From: Flavobacterium cheongpyeongense | GTDB lineage: Bacteria; Bacteroidota; Bacteroidia; Flavobacteriales; Flavobacteriaceae | DNA: 64,000 nucleotides | NCBI RefSeq assembly: GCF_003202435.1 | Contig: NZ_QJHK01000002.1 | Span: 124,001-188,000 of the forward strand | Direction: 5' to 3' | In this document: piece after piece, positions 1 to 12,221 of the stretch | Layout: each line of letters begins with the position of its first letter | Numbering within the stretch: position 1 is the first letter of the stretch | Translations under genes and position numbers: made by a program | The notes under the pieces: generated by a model | The model's input: only the letters and a program-made list of their open reading frames with translations | Database searches by the model: none | Told to the model about the DNA's origin: nothing

Positions 1-2345
<2,345 letters not shown>

Positions 2346-2408
2346 TTATTTTAGTTTAAATCTTCGAAAAGAGAAGAATTCTAAATTTTAAGAAATAATA
2401 AACCCCGA

Positions 2409-3281
2409 TTAGAAATTTAATTTTTCAGGCAGATATTTGGCGACTAATTCTTTATAGTACGGTAATAATGCTTTTACATCTGGTTTAACGGGTGCTTTTG
2501 TATATAAATCGTACGGATTGAACTTTCTTACCCAGTCAAACATTTCAATATCTTTATCATTCATCAAATGTGTATAGGCATTTTCTTTGTGCTGTGAGTA
2601 AAATGAATGGTAACGAATCATGTATAAAGCTGGTTCAGGAAGATAATCCTTCATAATCTGATACAGATATTCGTCATGCCCCCAGCTCATTTTTACATTA
2701 TCTAATCCACAGTTTTCTGTGTAAACACCAAACTTTGTATTGAATCTTTCGTCTGTATAATCCGGGTTGTCTTTAAAAAATTCCGGGTAAACAATTTTAT
2801 CCGAATAGGCACAACCCACCGGAAAAGTATCTCCTACTACTGCCCATTGTGGTTCTCCAAACAAACATAAAATTTTGCCCAAATCGTGTATAAAACCTGT
2901 AAGTACAAACCAATCAGGATGACCGTCTGCCCTGATCGCTTCTGAAGTCTGTAATAGATGCTGTGTCTGATCTAAATCTATATCCGGATCACTATCGTCA
3001 ACAAGGGTATTCAAAAAATCTACTGCTTCCCAGATTGACATTTGTTTTTTATTAAACTGTAAAAATTCCTGCTCTTTACTACAGACAAAATCATAGGTCT
3101 GGTAAGTATGGTTTATTCTGTAAAACTCACGAACTGTTTCTACTCTTTCTGAATCTACATAATTTCTAAATTCCTCTTTTTCCTTAACCGGTCCAGAAGG
3201 ATCAGGATATCGTATTAGCAAATCGTCTTCCCATTCATCTAAATTATGCAACGGATTGTCAGTGTCTATATGCTTTTTCAT
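2409..3281 (-). CDS. myo-Inositol oxygenase (MIOX family)
   Basis: The 290-aa protein matches MIOX along its length; animal MIOX is about 285 aa. The di-iron ligand set is complete by alignment with the mouse enzyme: His108 (HLLQTSE), His132 and Asp133 (IHDLGK), His202 (GHDEY), His225 (RYHSFY) and Asp258 (NPYDLYTK). The family oxidises myo-inositol with O2 to D-glucuronate in the cytoplasm. There is no signal peptide. It is the first gene after the HTCS terminator, has its own promoter with a PUL-type operator (3308-3363), and precedes GH2. MIOX is uncommon in bacterial PULs, and its placement under the same apparent operator as susC suggests that inositol is a breakdown product of the target glycan. 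The family call is secure; the role in this PUL is inferred. Confidence 0.95.
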   Translation of the reverse strand: MKKHIDTDNPLHNLDEWEDDLLIRYPDPSGPVKEKEEFRNYVDSERVETVREFYRINHTYQTYDFVCSKEQEFLQFNKKQMSIWEAVDFLNTLVDDSDPDIDLDQTQHLLQTSEAIRADGHPDWFVLTGFIHDLGKILCLFGEPQWAVVGDTFPVGCAYSDKIVYPEFFKDNPDYTDERFNTKFGVYTENCGLDNVKMSWGHDEYLYQIMKDYLPEPALYMIRYHSFYSQHKENAYTHLMNDKDIEMFDWVRKFNPYDLYTKAPVKPDVKALLPYYKELVAKYLPEKLNF

Positions 3282-3307
3282 AAAGATTTAAATTAAAAGT
3301 TATAAGA

Positions 3308-3363
3308 CAAAAATAGAATTAGAAAGAGTATTCAAAATGGATTAATACATCAAAAACATGGAT
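3308..3363 (-). promoter_or_regulatory. Putative HTCS-controlled promoter of the MIOX-GH2 operon
   Basis: Read on the minus strand, two ATCCAT half sites start 21 bp apart (plus-strand 3337-3342 and 3358-3363). A perfect Bacteroidota -7 box, TATTTTTG, sits at 3308-3315, 22 bp from the proximal half site. The same spacing recurs before susC and GH89. The ATG is 27 bp beyond the -7 box. The half site is ATCCAT here and GTCCAT at the other two sites. Confidence 0.6.
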
Positions 3364-3440
3364 AGAATTTAATTTTGCGTGAATTTTACATTTATAAATT
3401 ATAAAGTAAAGTCCAATGTTGGCAATACTAAAAAAAATAA

Positions 3441-3480
3441 ATTCCAAATTCCAACTGCTCATTGAATTGGAATTTGGAAT
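3441..3480 (-). terminator. Rho-independent terminator after the HTCS gene
   Basis: A perfect 14-bp inverted repeat (3441-3454 with 3467-3480, 12-nt loop) is followed on the minus strand by a run of eight T (around 3430-3437). It lies 21 bp past the HTCS stop and separates it from the MIOX promoter. Confidence 0.85.
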
Positions 3481-3500
3481 TTAAAAATTTGGATTTTATT

Positions 3501-6500
3501 TTAATTTATAAGCTTACTCGGAGGAAAACCAAACTGCTTTTTAAAACATCTGCTAAAATATAACGGATCATTAAATCCAACCAGACTGGTTACCTCTGAA
3601 ACGTTATATTTTTTTGTTTTAAGGAGTTCTGCAGATTTCTTTAAGCGAATCGTTCTGATAAATTCATTTGGTGCCAAATCTGTTAATTCTTTAATTTTTC
3701 GATATAGTTTTGACGAACTTACTCCTAGTTTATCACACAAAAATTCTGTCGATAAATCCAGTTCGCTAAGGTTATCATTGATTAGACTTGTAATTTTTTC
3801 CATAAACTCTTCATCAATAGGAGAATGGGTCAAGAGACTTACTTTACTTTCTACTTCACCTGAGAATTTTGCTTTTAGTTCTAATCTTGATTTGATGACA
3901 TTTTCAATAACCGTTTTTAATAATGAAGGTTCAAAAGGTTTGACCAGATAACCATCTGCGCCGGTTTCATAGCCTTTGACTTTGTCGACATTTTCACCCA
4001 AGGCTGTAAGCAATACAACCGGTATATGGCTGATAAACTCATCGTTCTTTAATTCTTTACAAAATTCCAAACCGTCCATAACCGGCATCATTACATCTGC
4101 AACGCATAAAATTGGTTTTACCTGGCGGCAAATTTTAAGACCTTCTTCTCCATTTTCGGCATCATAAACTTTATAAAAATCTGATAAAAAGTCTACCAGG
4201 TATTTTCTTAATTCAGTATTATCTTCAATAACCAGTATTTTTTGTTTTAATTCTGTATTTTGAATTGTTTTCTTAACTGATTTTTCAGGAATCAGCATAC
4301 TTAAATTGTCATTTTTCAAAGCATATTCAAATACTTCCTTACTTTCATAAGAAACTCGGTCTATGGGAATTTCAACCCTAAACGCACTTCCTTTGCCAAG
4401 GGCGCTTTCGACAGTTATGGTTCCTTTATGGATTGCGACCAAAGATTTTACTAAAGAAAGCCCTATACCTGATCCTGTATTATGCGCTTTACTATTGGTG
4501 GCCTGATAAAAACGTTTAAAGATTTTTTCCTGACTTTTTAGAGGAATTCCAATCCCGTCGTCAATTACTTCTATAACTAATACTTCATCAGTATTGTTTT
4601 TTAATCTGATAAACAAATCAACGTTTCCGTATCTATTAGTGAATTTTAGTGCATTTGATAATAAGTTATAAAGAATCTTATCGTATTTGTCATTATCAAT
4701 CCAGCCTGTTATAGCTTCTTCTTCAGTAATAAAATTAAGTTTAATTTTTTTGTTGAAAGCCATTTCTTTAAAAGAATCAAAAATATTTCTGGAATAGCTT
4801 AAAATATCCGTTTTTGATACCTTAAGTTTTAATTCTCCTGATTGAGCTTTTCTAAAATCAAGTACCTGATTTACCAGGTTCAGCAGTCTGCTGGCATTTT
4901 GATAGATAAGGTTGTACCGGCTTTTTTCATAATCGGTCGCATTACTGTTTTCATCCAGTAATTGTTTCGCAGGGCCTAAAATAAGGGTTAACGGGGTTCT
5001 TAGTTCGTGTGAAATATTGGTAAAAAACCGAAGCTTTTCATTATTCAGTTTAATATCGTGTTCCCTGTTTACTTTTTCGGTTAACAATTCCTGTTTTAAA
5101 AGTATTCTGTTTTTAATTTCCCTTCTGATGAAATAGAAAACAAAGAGCAAGACAATAAAAAGTAATAAAAATGAAATTGGGGTGAGCCAAAACGGCGGAA
5201 GGATTTTAATTTGATATGAAACTATCTTACTCCAATGCCCGTCGCTATTGCTGGCTTTTATTTTAAAAACATAATTTCCCGGATAAAGATTGGTATACTG
5301 AACCGTTCTGGAGTTGCTAGTGGCAGTAATCCATTCCTTATCAAAACCTTCAAGCATATATTGAAATTTGTTTAGTTTTTCATTTGCAAATGAAGGAGTT
5401 GAAAACTGAAGCGAAAAATTTCGGTTTTTGTAATTGAGTGCTACTTTTTTACCATAATTAAGTTCATTTGAAAGCGGAATATCTCCGTTAATTTCCATTT
5501 CAGGAAATACTTCTTCATTCTGGATTTTAAATTCGGTAATAACAGGAAGCGGAGACCAATTATTTCTTTTCATAGTTTGAGGTGAGAATGAAATAATACC
5601 ATTTTTGCCTCCCAGATAAATACTGGAATTAAAACTAAAAAATCCACCGGAACTAAAAACGTCCAGTCTGTTACCGCTGTTTACATGATAAATATTGATA
5701 TCTTTTAAGTTCGATTTTACCCATGCAATACTGTTATTATTAATATTTAGCCATAAATCCCCATTGTCATCAGATAACATATCTGTAATCCACTTATCTG
5801 AGAGTTCTGAAAAATTTGTTATTGTAACGAGTTTATTTTTTACAGGGTCATAAAGACATAGCCCAAAACGTGTCGAAGCCCATACTCTTCCAGCCTTATC
5901 TAGCATAATATCGCTTACATTGTCTTCATGAGGTGCAGCATTTTGTTTTTTTGAGAGTGTCTTGTAAGTTTCTATTTTACCGGATATATTATTGTATTTT
6001 ACAACACCCGTTTCTGTAGCAAACCACACATTGTTTCCTTTGTCCTTTTCTATTGCATTGATTTGAAAATCAGGTAATAATTTGCCCTTAGATGTTTGTA
6101 CTTGTAATGTTTTTGTATTTAATACAACCGCTCCTTCTCCAAATGAGCCAACCATCATAGAATCATCTCCAATTTTACTGAAAGCAAAAACCGGAGAGGT
6201 TTCAAAACCTACGGCAATTTCTTTTGAAGAATTACTTGTATAATTATAAACCAATATATGACCATTCCACATTCCACAATAAAAAGTCTTCCCGTCATCA
6301 GAATAAATACTGGCAATATCCCGGCCTTTATTATGTAACGGAACGAATCCATTTGAACTCGAAATAAACAAACCATTATGATTGGTAACCACGATAACTT
6401 TTCCATCAAAAGTTTTAGAAAACCCCCTGATACGTGGGGCCTGATTGCCTATATAACGTGATATATCTTTATTGAGTACAAACTGATTTTCGTACGGGTC

Positions 6501-7535
6501 ATACTTATCCAATCCGTCTTCTGTTCCTATCCATAGTACCCCTGAAGCATCAAAATAAAGTGCCGAAACCAGATTGTCTACCAAAGAGGTATTGTCTGAG
6601 AGTATTGAATAGTACCATTTATAATTTCCTTTCTGAATATCTTCCAATTGTTTGCAAACGAGTAATCCTCCAAGTGTCCCTACCCAATATTTACCATCAG
6701 GAGCCTTTGCTACCGAAAGGAAATAAGGTCCCAGACTTCCTCTAATTTCCTTATTTTCGATATATAAGTTGGTAAAAGAGTTGTTTTTTTTGTCTAGTTT
6801 ATAAAGCCCCTCGCGTGTACCAACAAAAATATCTGACTTAGCATCTTCATAAATAAAATTGACATACGGATTTTTTATATTAGAATTTGGAACTGTAAGC
6901 AGATAATTGTTTATTTTTACAATTGCTCCTTTTGTATCTAAAGTTATTTTGGCCACAGATTCTTTGCCATAACTCCCCAGCCAGATATTTCCATTTTTGT
7001 CTTCAAAAATTTCCTTTACATAATCAAATCCTTTTACCGGAATTTTTTCAAATCGGTTATCTTTCAAAAAAAACAGATAAACACCCTTGTTTTTTGTTCC
7101 AACCCAGACTCTTTTAAATTTGTCAACATGTACAGAACGGATTTCTTCCTCAGGTAAACTGTTCGGGTCGTTTTTTTTGGGTAAATAAGTAACAAAGACC
7201 TGAGTGTCCATTTTGAATAATGTCAGACCTTTTCGGGTACCAACCCACAAATGATTTGATGCCCCGTCGAGTTCCAGGGCTGTTATATCATCATTATATA
7301 ATTTATTGTTACCCAGTGCTGAACTTAAGTAATTTTTAAACTGATACCCGTCAAAACGATTTAATCCTGAGAATGTCCCAAACCATAAAAATCCTTTTTT
7401 ATCCTGAACAATATGCCTTACAGAATTATGTGAGAGTCCGTTATTGTCATTATAATGTGCAAATTTTATATTCTGTGAATGCGAATTATAAAAAATGAAT
7501 AAAATAAGAAGTAGTATGAAAGAATTTTTTCTCAT
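3501..7535 (-). CDS. Hybrid two-component system sensor/regulator (HTCS)
   Basis: The single 1344-aa chain carries a whole phosphorelay. It has a signal peptide, a periplasmic sensor of repeated Reg_prop blades (about 25-715, recurring GxLWFGT or VWVGT motifs), a Y_Y_Y domain (about 715-780), and a transmembrane helix (about 782-804). The cytoplasmic part has a HisKA domain with the phospho-His in NISHELRTP (near 841), a HATPase (DDGIGIP, GSGIGLSLV), a receiver with the acceptor Asp in VADVMMPVMDG (near 1146), and an AraC-type DNA-binding domain (about 1240-1344). HTCS proteins sense a PUL oligosaccharide in the periplasm and activate their locus. This one lies 40 bp after the phosphoesterase gene, inside the PUL, so it probably regulates it. 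The three direct-repeat sites at 3308-3363, 24194-24249 and 28659-28714 are its best candidate operators. Confidence 0.96.
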   Translation of the reverse strand: MRKNSFILLLILFIFYNSHSQNIKFAHYNDNNGLSHNSVRHIVQDKKGFLWFGTFSGLNRFDGYQFKNYLSSALGNNKLYNDDITALELDGASNHLWVGTRKGLTLFKMDTQVFVTYLPKKNDPNSLPEEEIRSVHVDKFKRVWVGTKNKGVYLFFLKDNRFEKIPVKGFDYVKEIFEDKNGNIWLGSYGKESVAKITLDTKGAIVKINNYLLTVPNSNIKNPYVNFIYEDAKSDIFVGTREGLYKLDKKNNSFTNLYIENKEIRGSLGPYFLSVAKAPDGKYWVGTLGGLLVCKQLEDIQKGNYKWYYSILSDNTSLVDNLVSALYFDASGVLWIGTEDGLDKYDPYENQFVLNKDISRYIGNQAPRIRGFSKTFDGKVIVVTNHNGLFISSSNGFVPLHNKGRDIASIYSDDGKTFYCGMWNGHILVYNYTSNSSKEIAVGFETSPVFAFSKIGDDSMMVGSFGEGAVVLNTKTLQVQTSKGKLLPDFQINAIEKDKGNNVWFATETGVVKYNNISGKIETYKTLSKKQNAAPHEDNVSDIMLDKAGRVWASTRFGLCLYDPVKNKLVTITNFSELSDKWITDMLSDDNGDLWLNINNNSIAWVKSNLKDINIYHVNSGNRLDVFSSGGFFSFNSSIYLGGKNGIISFSPQTMKRNNWSPLPVITEFKIQNEEVFPEMEINGDIPLSNELNYGKKVALNYKNRNFSLQFSTPSFANEKLNKFQYMLEGFDKEWITATSNSRTVQYTNLYPGNYVFKIKASNSDGHWSKIVSYQIKILPPFWLTPISFLLLFIVLLFVFYFIRREIKNRILLKQELLTEKVNREHDIKLNNEKLRFFTNISHELRTPLTLILGPAKQLLDENSNATDYEKSRYNLIYQNASRLLNLVNQVLDFRKAQSGELKLKVSKTDILSYSRNIFDSFKEMAFNKKIKLNFITEEEAITGWIDNDKYDKILYNLLSNALKFTNRYGNVDLFIRLKNNTDEVLVIEVIDDGIGIPLKSQEKIFKRFYQATNSKAHNTGSGIGLSLVKSLVAIHKGTITVESALGKGSAFRVEIPIDRVSYESKEVFEYALKNDNLSMLIPEKSVKKTIQNTELKQKILVIEDNTELRKYLVDFLSDFYKVYDAENGEEGLKICRQVKPILCVADVMMPVMDGLEFCKELKNDEFISHIPVVLLTALGENVDKVKGYETGADGYLVKPFEPSLLKTVIENVIKSRLELKAKFSGEVESKVSLLTHSPIDEEFMEKITSLINDNLSELDLSTEFLCDKLGVSSSKLYRKIKELTDLAPNEFIRTIRLKKSAELLKTKKYNVSEVTSLVGFNDPLYFSRCFKKQFGFPPSKLIN

Positions 7536-7575
7536 AAATAAATATAGATTTTGGTCAAATTAAAGTTAGCGAATT

Positions 7576-9405
7576 TTAAGGATTTATGTGCTGAATCTGA
7601 TTTGTTTTTAAACTAATCCTAAAATGACCGGAAGGTCTGCTGTTCATTGTTTTTAGAAATATCCTGGCCCATAAAACCAGATTAGGGTCATTCGTTTTCT
7701 CTAACTCGTGACAGATTATCTGATATTGCTTCAATCTTTTTAATCCTATTTCAGGTTTTGCTAATTCATCTGCAGCCTTTAATCGATAAAAATCGAAAAC
7801 CATATCAAAACCTGTCCAGGATCCGAAATCTTTTTTTGTTAAAGAATTCGCTTTGATAGCCGCATCCATGTCTGAATCATTTTTATTTATATACAATAAA
7901 TTCGTTCCTGAGAGTTTTAAAAGCGATGCAGAAAGTTCTGCTGAAAAATCTTCAGGTAAAAATCTCATTCTCACTAGTTCCTTTAAGTGCCATTCTGTAA
8001 AACACTTATAATCTTTAGATTTAAGAATTTCCTTGTTCCATATTTCAGGGCTTTTGCGATTCGCTAAATGTTCGTATTCCTGATTATAAAAAGGAAACAG
8101 ACTATTGAATTTTGAAACCTTGCCTACTACAATGGTTTCTATTTCAATTTCGTCGATTGAATGAATTGTCAATATTTTATAAGCCGGCATATAAGCGGCT
8201 AACGAAGGTGTCTGAATATTAAACAATGTGTTTCCTTTTGCGGTTTTTCGTACTCCTGTGTCATTGATGTGCATGTGTCCGCCAAAATGAATCTGAATAC
8301 CTGCATCTGCAAATATTTGTGCTACTTCTTCATTAGGAATTCTTTGCAATTGCATTTTATTGACTCCAAAAAGCGATTTTAATTCCGGTGATGCATCGTC
8401 ATTAAAATCAACCATTGGATAATGACTGAAGGCAATCAGGATTTTTCCTTTTTGTCTGGCTTCCGCTGAAACTTTCCTAACCCACTCTATCAAATGATTT
8501 TTATAAACCAGCACATTATTATAGCCAATATTTGCTCCCGAAAAATCATGAGGATCATCTGGAAGACCAGATAATTTTTCATTAGGAGTATACGCATTTG
8601 CATCTATTGCCAGAAGCCATACTCCTTTGACTGGTTCAACAAGATAACTCGCGTCTGGGAGATATAAATTGGTATTTCTAACTTTGTAGGTTCTTTTCTC
8701 TAAAACAGATGCTGCTAATGCTTCATCAAAATTGTAGTTTTCATACTTATAATCTGAAAAAGGCGTTTCCCAATACAAATCATCTTTCTTTGGAAAAAAT
8801 CCAAAACCGGCCATTTCCTGCAGGGTTTCTTTGTATCCGCCGTTTTTGATATCAACTGTGATAACAGGTTCTAATTGATCTTTCTGAAACTTTAAGTTCG
8901 TTTTTGAACTGCTGATAATCTGTTCTTTTCCGTCTTTTCCTAAAAAATCAGATTTAAAGGCATCCTGAGCAAATGGTCTGACAACATCATGGTTTCCTGT
9001 TGTGACAAAAAATGATATTCCGTGTTTTTTTGAGTATTCGTCTAGTATTTTTCTTAATCCCCGAACATGAACTGGCTGTCCGTCATCGCTGAAATCTCCC
9101 GGAAGCACAACTTGTTTGATGCCTCTTTTTGTAATATCATTTAAAGCTTCTAAAAAAGCAAAATAATTCTCATTGAAAATTCGGGTAGAATGTAATTGTG
9201 AATTCATTGTTCTGATATTCGCATATTCCCCTGTTACCGGATTTTGGATTCCTTTATAATTGTTATCTTCAAATTTGGCAAAAATATCCTGTAAATGAGC
9301 GTCGGCAATAAAAGCAATTTGGACAGTATTGTTTTTATCAGTCTGTTGGGATTTACAGGCAGACAAAAAGAGTAATACTAATATGATTCCTGATATTCGC
9401 AACAT
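7576..9405 (-). CDS. Calcineurin-like metallophosphoesterase lipoprotein
   Basis: The 609-aa protein has a lipobox (LSAC, Cys17), so it is probably membrane-anchored outside the cytoplasm. All metallophosphoesterase motifs are present: Asp35 and His37 (ADAHLQD), GDFSDDG (near 100), TGNHD (near 137), FSHYP, and GGHMH (near 375). The region after about 430 is a C-terminal extension I do not recognise. It lies 6 bp after GH28 and so is in the same operon. In an enzyme set that otherwise cleaves sugars, a secreted phosphoesterase suggests that the substrate carries phosphate (phosphomannose, or an inositol-phosphate linkage). That substrate is inference; the family as a whole includes phosphomonoesterases, diesterases and nucleotidases. 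Confidence 0.88.
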   Translation of the reverse strand: MLRISGIILVLLFLSACKSQQTDKNNTVQIAFIADAHLQDIFAKFEDNNYKGIQNPVTGEYANIRTMNSQLHSTRIFNENYFAFLEALNDITKRGIKQVVLPGDFSDDGQPVHVRGLRKILDEYSKKHGISFFVTTGNHDVVRPFAQDAFKSDFLGKDGKEQIISSSKTNLKFQKDQLEPVITVDIKNGGYKETLQEMAGFGFFPKKDDLYWETPFSDYKYENYNFDEALAASVLEKRTYKVRNTNLYLPDASYLVEPVKGVWLLAIDANAYTPNEKLSGLPDDPHDFSGANIGYNNVLVYKNHLIEWVRKVSAEARQKGKILIAFSHYPMVDFNDDASPELKSLFGVNKMQLQRIPNEEVAQIFADAGIQIHFGGHMHINDTGVRKTAKGNTLFNIQTPSLAAYMPAYKILTIHSIDEIEIETIVVGKVSKFNSLFPFYNQEYEHLANRKSPEIWNKEILKSKDYKCFTEWHLKELVRMRFLPEDFSAELSASLLKLSGTNLLYINKNDSDMDAAIKANSLTKKDFGSWTGFDMVFDFYRLKAADELAKPEIGLKRLKQYQIICHELEKTNDPNLVLWARIFLKTMNSRPSGHFRISLKTNQIQHINP

Positions 9406-9411
9406 ATAATT

Positions 9412-10986
9412 TTACTTAATTTCTGTTTTATGTACTGATAATTCATTATCTGTAGTTGATGACTTTACATCCTTAAAGATAAGCTGCTTGTGATTTTCCT
9501 TTGGAAATTCTATTCTTTCCATCCTTAAATCCTTTACATCATCAAATACAAAAGCAGGTCTGAAATCAGCATTTTCTAAGGTAAGTTTGATATTCTTCAT
9601 GGTTATTGCGTTAGCATGTCTCACATAAAAACCGTAAGCCGGCAGTTCGCCGAACATAGAAAATTCAGGATAATCCTGAGCAGCTTCCGGAACCTGATTT
9701 AGTCTGTTTAACGGAATATATGCCATTCCTTTTGAAGCTCTTCCCGGATAATTTATTTCAATATTTTCTAAAACTACATTTTCAATATTATATCCTTTCA
9801 AACCCACAATTGAAGCAGGAAAAGGATTATGGAAAAAATCGACTTCGGGACCTCTCAGATCATAATTACTATCCGGACGACCAAAAGGCACTTGTACTTT
9901 TATATTCCTGATACTAATATTTTTTATACTACCGGGCTTGTCGCCGCTACGGTTTCCTAAACGGATAAAAATCGCATTACCTGTATTAACAGCATTTATA
10001 TTGGAAACTTCAATATTTTCTATAAAAGCACCATCAACAGATTCTATGGCAACAGCTGAACGAAAAGTATCATAGACCTTTATATCTTTAATTGTTACAT
10101 TTTTGAAACCACCGAAAGAAGCAGTTCCGAATTTTATGGCTGAGGCACTAGATCTAATCGTACAGTTGGCAATATAAACGGAATCATTATAAAATCCGGG
10201 GTAGTATGATTTGAGACAAATACCATCATCTGCCGAGTTGATATCACAGTTTGTAACGGTAACATTTTTACAATCCGTAATATCGATTCCGTCATTGTTC
10301 CAGTATGAGCGATTTACAATTTTGAGGTTATCTAAAACCAGATTATGGCACAATTCAAAAGATAATCCCCAGCAAGAGGCTTCTCCGGCATATAGTCCTT
10401 CAATAGTAATTTTTTTGCATTGTGAGAAACGAAACAGTTTAGGTCTCATGGTTTCGTTTGGGCGGCTTCGGCGAAGGCTGTATTTTGGATCTACAGCAAC
10501 ACCAGCATGATGCAGACTGTCAATATTTAAGGCCAGTTTTAGTCCCTGACCGTCAATAGTTCCTTTTCCTTTTAGTGAAATGTTAGAGGCTTTATGCGCA
10601 ATGATTAAAGCCATTTGGGAGTTGTCGTCTTTTTTGGGAGAGTCAGGTCGTCCTTCAAAAGTCATATTCGGATAATCTTTTGGATTTGTACTTCCGAGCA
10701 ATGTGGCTCCTTCTTCGAAATACAAGGAAACATTGCTTTTTAGAATAATACTTCCTGATAAAAAAGTTCCTTTGGGAAAAACTACGCGGCCTCCTTTGTT
10801 ATTAAAAGCAGCATCAATTGCTTTTTGGATCGCAATGGTATTGAGTGTTTTTCCATCTGCTTTTGAACCGTAATTGGTAATTAAAAATTCTTTTTGAGAT
10901 TGGGTTCTATTTTGTGCTTTACAACTACAGCCAGATGCAAAAAGAGTTATAATCAAAGCCGTTACGTGTAGTTTTATTTTTAACAT
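9412..10986 (-). CDS. GH28-family (polygalacturonase-like) lipoprotein, divergent active site
   Basis: The 524-aa protein has a signal and lipobox (ASGC) and then a right-handed beta-helix with pectate-lyase-type repeats. Two of the GH28 catalytic motifs are visible: NNDGIDI (near 230) and SADDGICLKS (near 254), which supply the three Asp residues. The usual GHG motif is replaced by FGTASFGG and the RIK motif by RSAVAIES. Loss of GHG and RIK is typical of GH28 relatives that do not act on plain polygalacturonan, so the substrate may be another uronosyl or deoxy-sugar linkage. It is followed by the phosphoesterase after 6 bp. Exported GH28 in PULs normally acts on pectin side structures; here the neighbouring mannosidases and GlcNAcase argue for a different glycan. 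Confidence 0.87.
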   Translation of the reverse strand: MLKIKLHVTALIITLFASGCSCKAQNRTQSQKEFLITNYGSKADGKTLNTIAIQKAIDAAFNNKGGRVVFPKGTFLSGSIILKSNVSLYFEEGATLLGSTNPKDYPNMTFEGRPDSPKKDDNSQMALIIAHKASNISLKGKGTIDGQGLKLALNIDSLHHAGVAVDPKYSLRRSRPNETMRPKLFRFSQCKKITIEGLYAGEASCWGLSFELCHNLVLDNLKIVNRSYWNNDGIDITDCKNVTVTNCDINSADDGICLKSYYPGFYNDSVYIANCTIRSSASAIKFGTASFGGFKNVTIKDIKVYDTFRSAVAIESVDGAFIENIEVSNINAVNTGNAIFIRLGNRSGDKPGSIKNISIRNIKVQVPFGRPDSNYDLRGPEVDFFHNPFPASIVGLKGYNIENVVLENIEINYPGRASKGMAYIPLNRLNQVPEAAQDYPEFSMFGELPAYGFYVRHANAITMKNIKLTLENADFRPAFVFDDVKDLRMERIEFPKENHKQLIFKDVKSSTTDNELSVHKTEIK

Positions 10987-11061
10987 ATTTTTTTATTATT
11001 TTACAATTCGAGCAAAACATAATAAACCAAAACTACAGACTTTGAAACAAATTAAGAATAT

Positions 11062-11100
11062 ACCTTTTGGGTGTAAGGCTATAATTTACACCCAAAGGGT
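11062..11100 (-). terminator. Strong hairpin after the DUF4861 gene, possible terminator
   Basis: Arms 11062-11076 and 11086-11100 pair over 15 bp with one G-T wobble around a 9-nt loop. It starts 7 bp past the DUF4861 stop. The flanking T-run on the minus strand is weak, so it may instead stabilise the 3' end or attenuate read-through into GH28. Confidence 0.5.
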
Positions 11101-11106
11101 AAAATA

Positions 11107-11955
11107 TTATTTGATATATGCTTCTAACTTATCCAAAGTATTTAATTCTGTTTCTCTTGCACAAGAAGATATAATTTTTGTTTCTAAATGTTTTGTTGGT
11201 TTAGAGATCAACAAATATTGTGTTCCATCGTCGTCCTTTTTTACATAATCTTTAGGATTGTAGATGATGGCAGCTCCAACTTCAACAATCTCTGCTGCTA
11301 CATCTTCAGGATGTTTTCCCCATACAGCGATGTAGTTTTCCCCTTTTTTAGTCTGGAAATCTTTAAAATAATTTACTCCTGTAACAAATTGTACTTTTTC
11401 TCCATTTAGACTAAAAGCTTCAACTTTAGCCTCTCTTTTTCCTGAAAATACGGTTACACGAACTAAAATATCTACTTTTTTTCCTTTGTAAGGCACTCCT
11501 TTTGAAATCATTTCCATCCATGATGTCGTATCTGTTTTTCCAACACGTGCCAAACGATTCGTCACTGGATTTAATGGAACTACTTTTTCTCCATCCCACA
11601 GTTTTACTCCTCCTAAACCACTGGTTGAGGCTACTTTATAATAATCAGCTCCCCAGCCTTCTTTTTGTTGTTCCGGAGTTGGATACCAATTTGCTTTTCT
11701 TAATTCTAAACCTGATTTTGCTTTATTATAAACATCAATAGCCACTTTATCACTAAAATAGATTCTCAATGCCATCCACTCGTTTTCGATTGCAGGACCA
11801 TGATGCCCGATTGTTTTGTACAAATCACCAGATTCTGAACCTATGTCTGTCAAATACGTTATTTTATCTGACTTCATATACAAACTGGTATCTGTATTAT
11901 TTTGTGCAAAACAAGTAAAACCAAATAATAAAGTGGCAATAAATGATAATTTCAT
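11107..11955 (-). CDS. DUF4861-family secreted protein
   Basis: The 282-aa protein has a clear signal peptide (cleavage after about CFAQ) and matches the DUF4861 family, with the typical GHHGPAIENEWMALRIYF block near 50-67 and a beta-rich body. DUF4861 proteins occur beside pectin and uronic-acid PUL enzymes in Bacteroidota; their activity is not established to my knowledge. It is shorter than many members. It has its own 266-bp upstream region and a hairpin behind it, so it may be a separate transcript. A carbohydrate-binding or lyase-associated role is possible but unproven. Confidence 0.75.
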   Translation of the reverse strand: MKLSFIATLLFGFTCFAQNNTDTSLYMKSDKITYLTDIGSESGDLYKTIGHHGPAIENEWMALRIYFSDKVAIDVYNKAKSGLELRKANWYPTPEQQKEGWGADYYKVASTSGLGGVKLWDGEKVVPLNPVTNRLARVGKTDTTSWMEMISKGVPYKGKKVDILVRVTVFSGKREAKVEAFSLNGEKVQFVTGVNYFKDFQTKKGENYIAVWGKHPEDVAAEIVEVGAAIIYNPKDYVKKDDDGTQYLLISKPTKHLETKIISSCARETELNTLDKLEAYIK

Positions 11956-12221
11956 AATTTCAATTATTTATAAGATTAATTTAATTTCCGTAAAAATAAA
12001 ACAACCTTTTAATAATTCAGCTACATTTTTTATAATATTAAGAAATTAATCATTCAAAAGTAGGGACATAAGTTTTACAAATTCACACGAATTCAGTATG
12101 TTTTTAAATGCACCCACTCTTAAAATATTCAATTAGCTCATGAAATTGAATATTGAATTAATTGGTTAAAATCTATTTTATTGATATTTATACTTTTAAA
12201 TCGTCCAATCCTTAATATATA

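Noticed and set aside
12038..12067. Near-match to the HTCS operator before the DUF4861 gene (TTAAGAAAT and GGGAC)
   Set aside because: The spacing and half-site sequence do not fit: a 21-bp-spaced second half site is absent, and no -7 box occurs at the 22-bp position.
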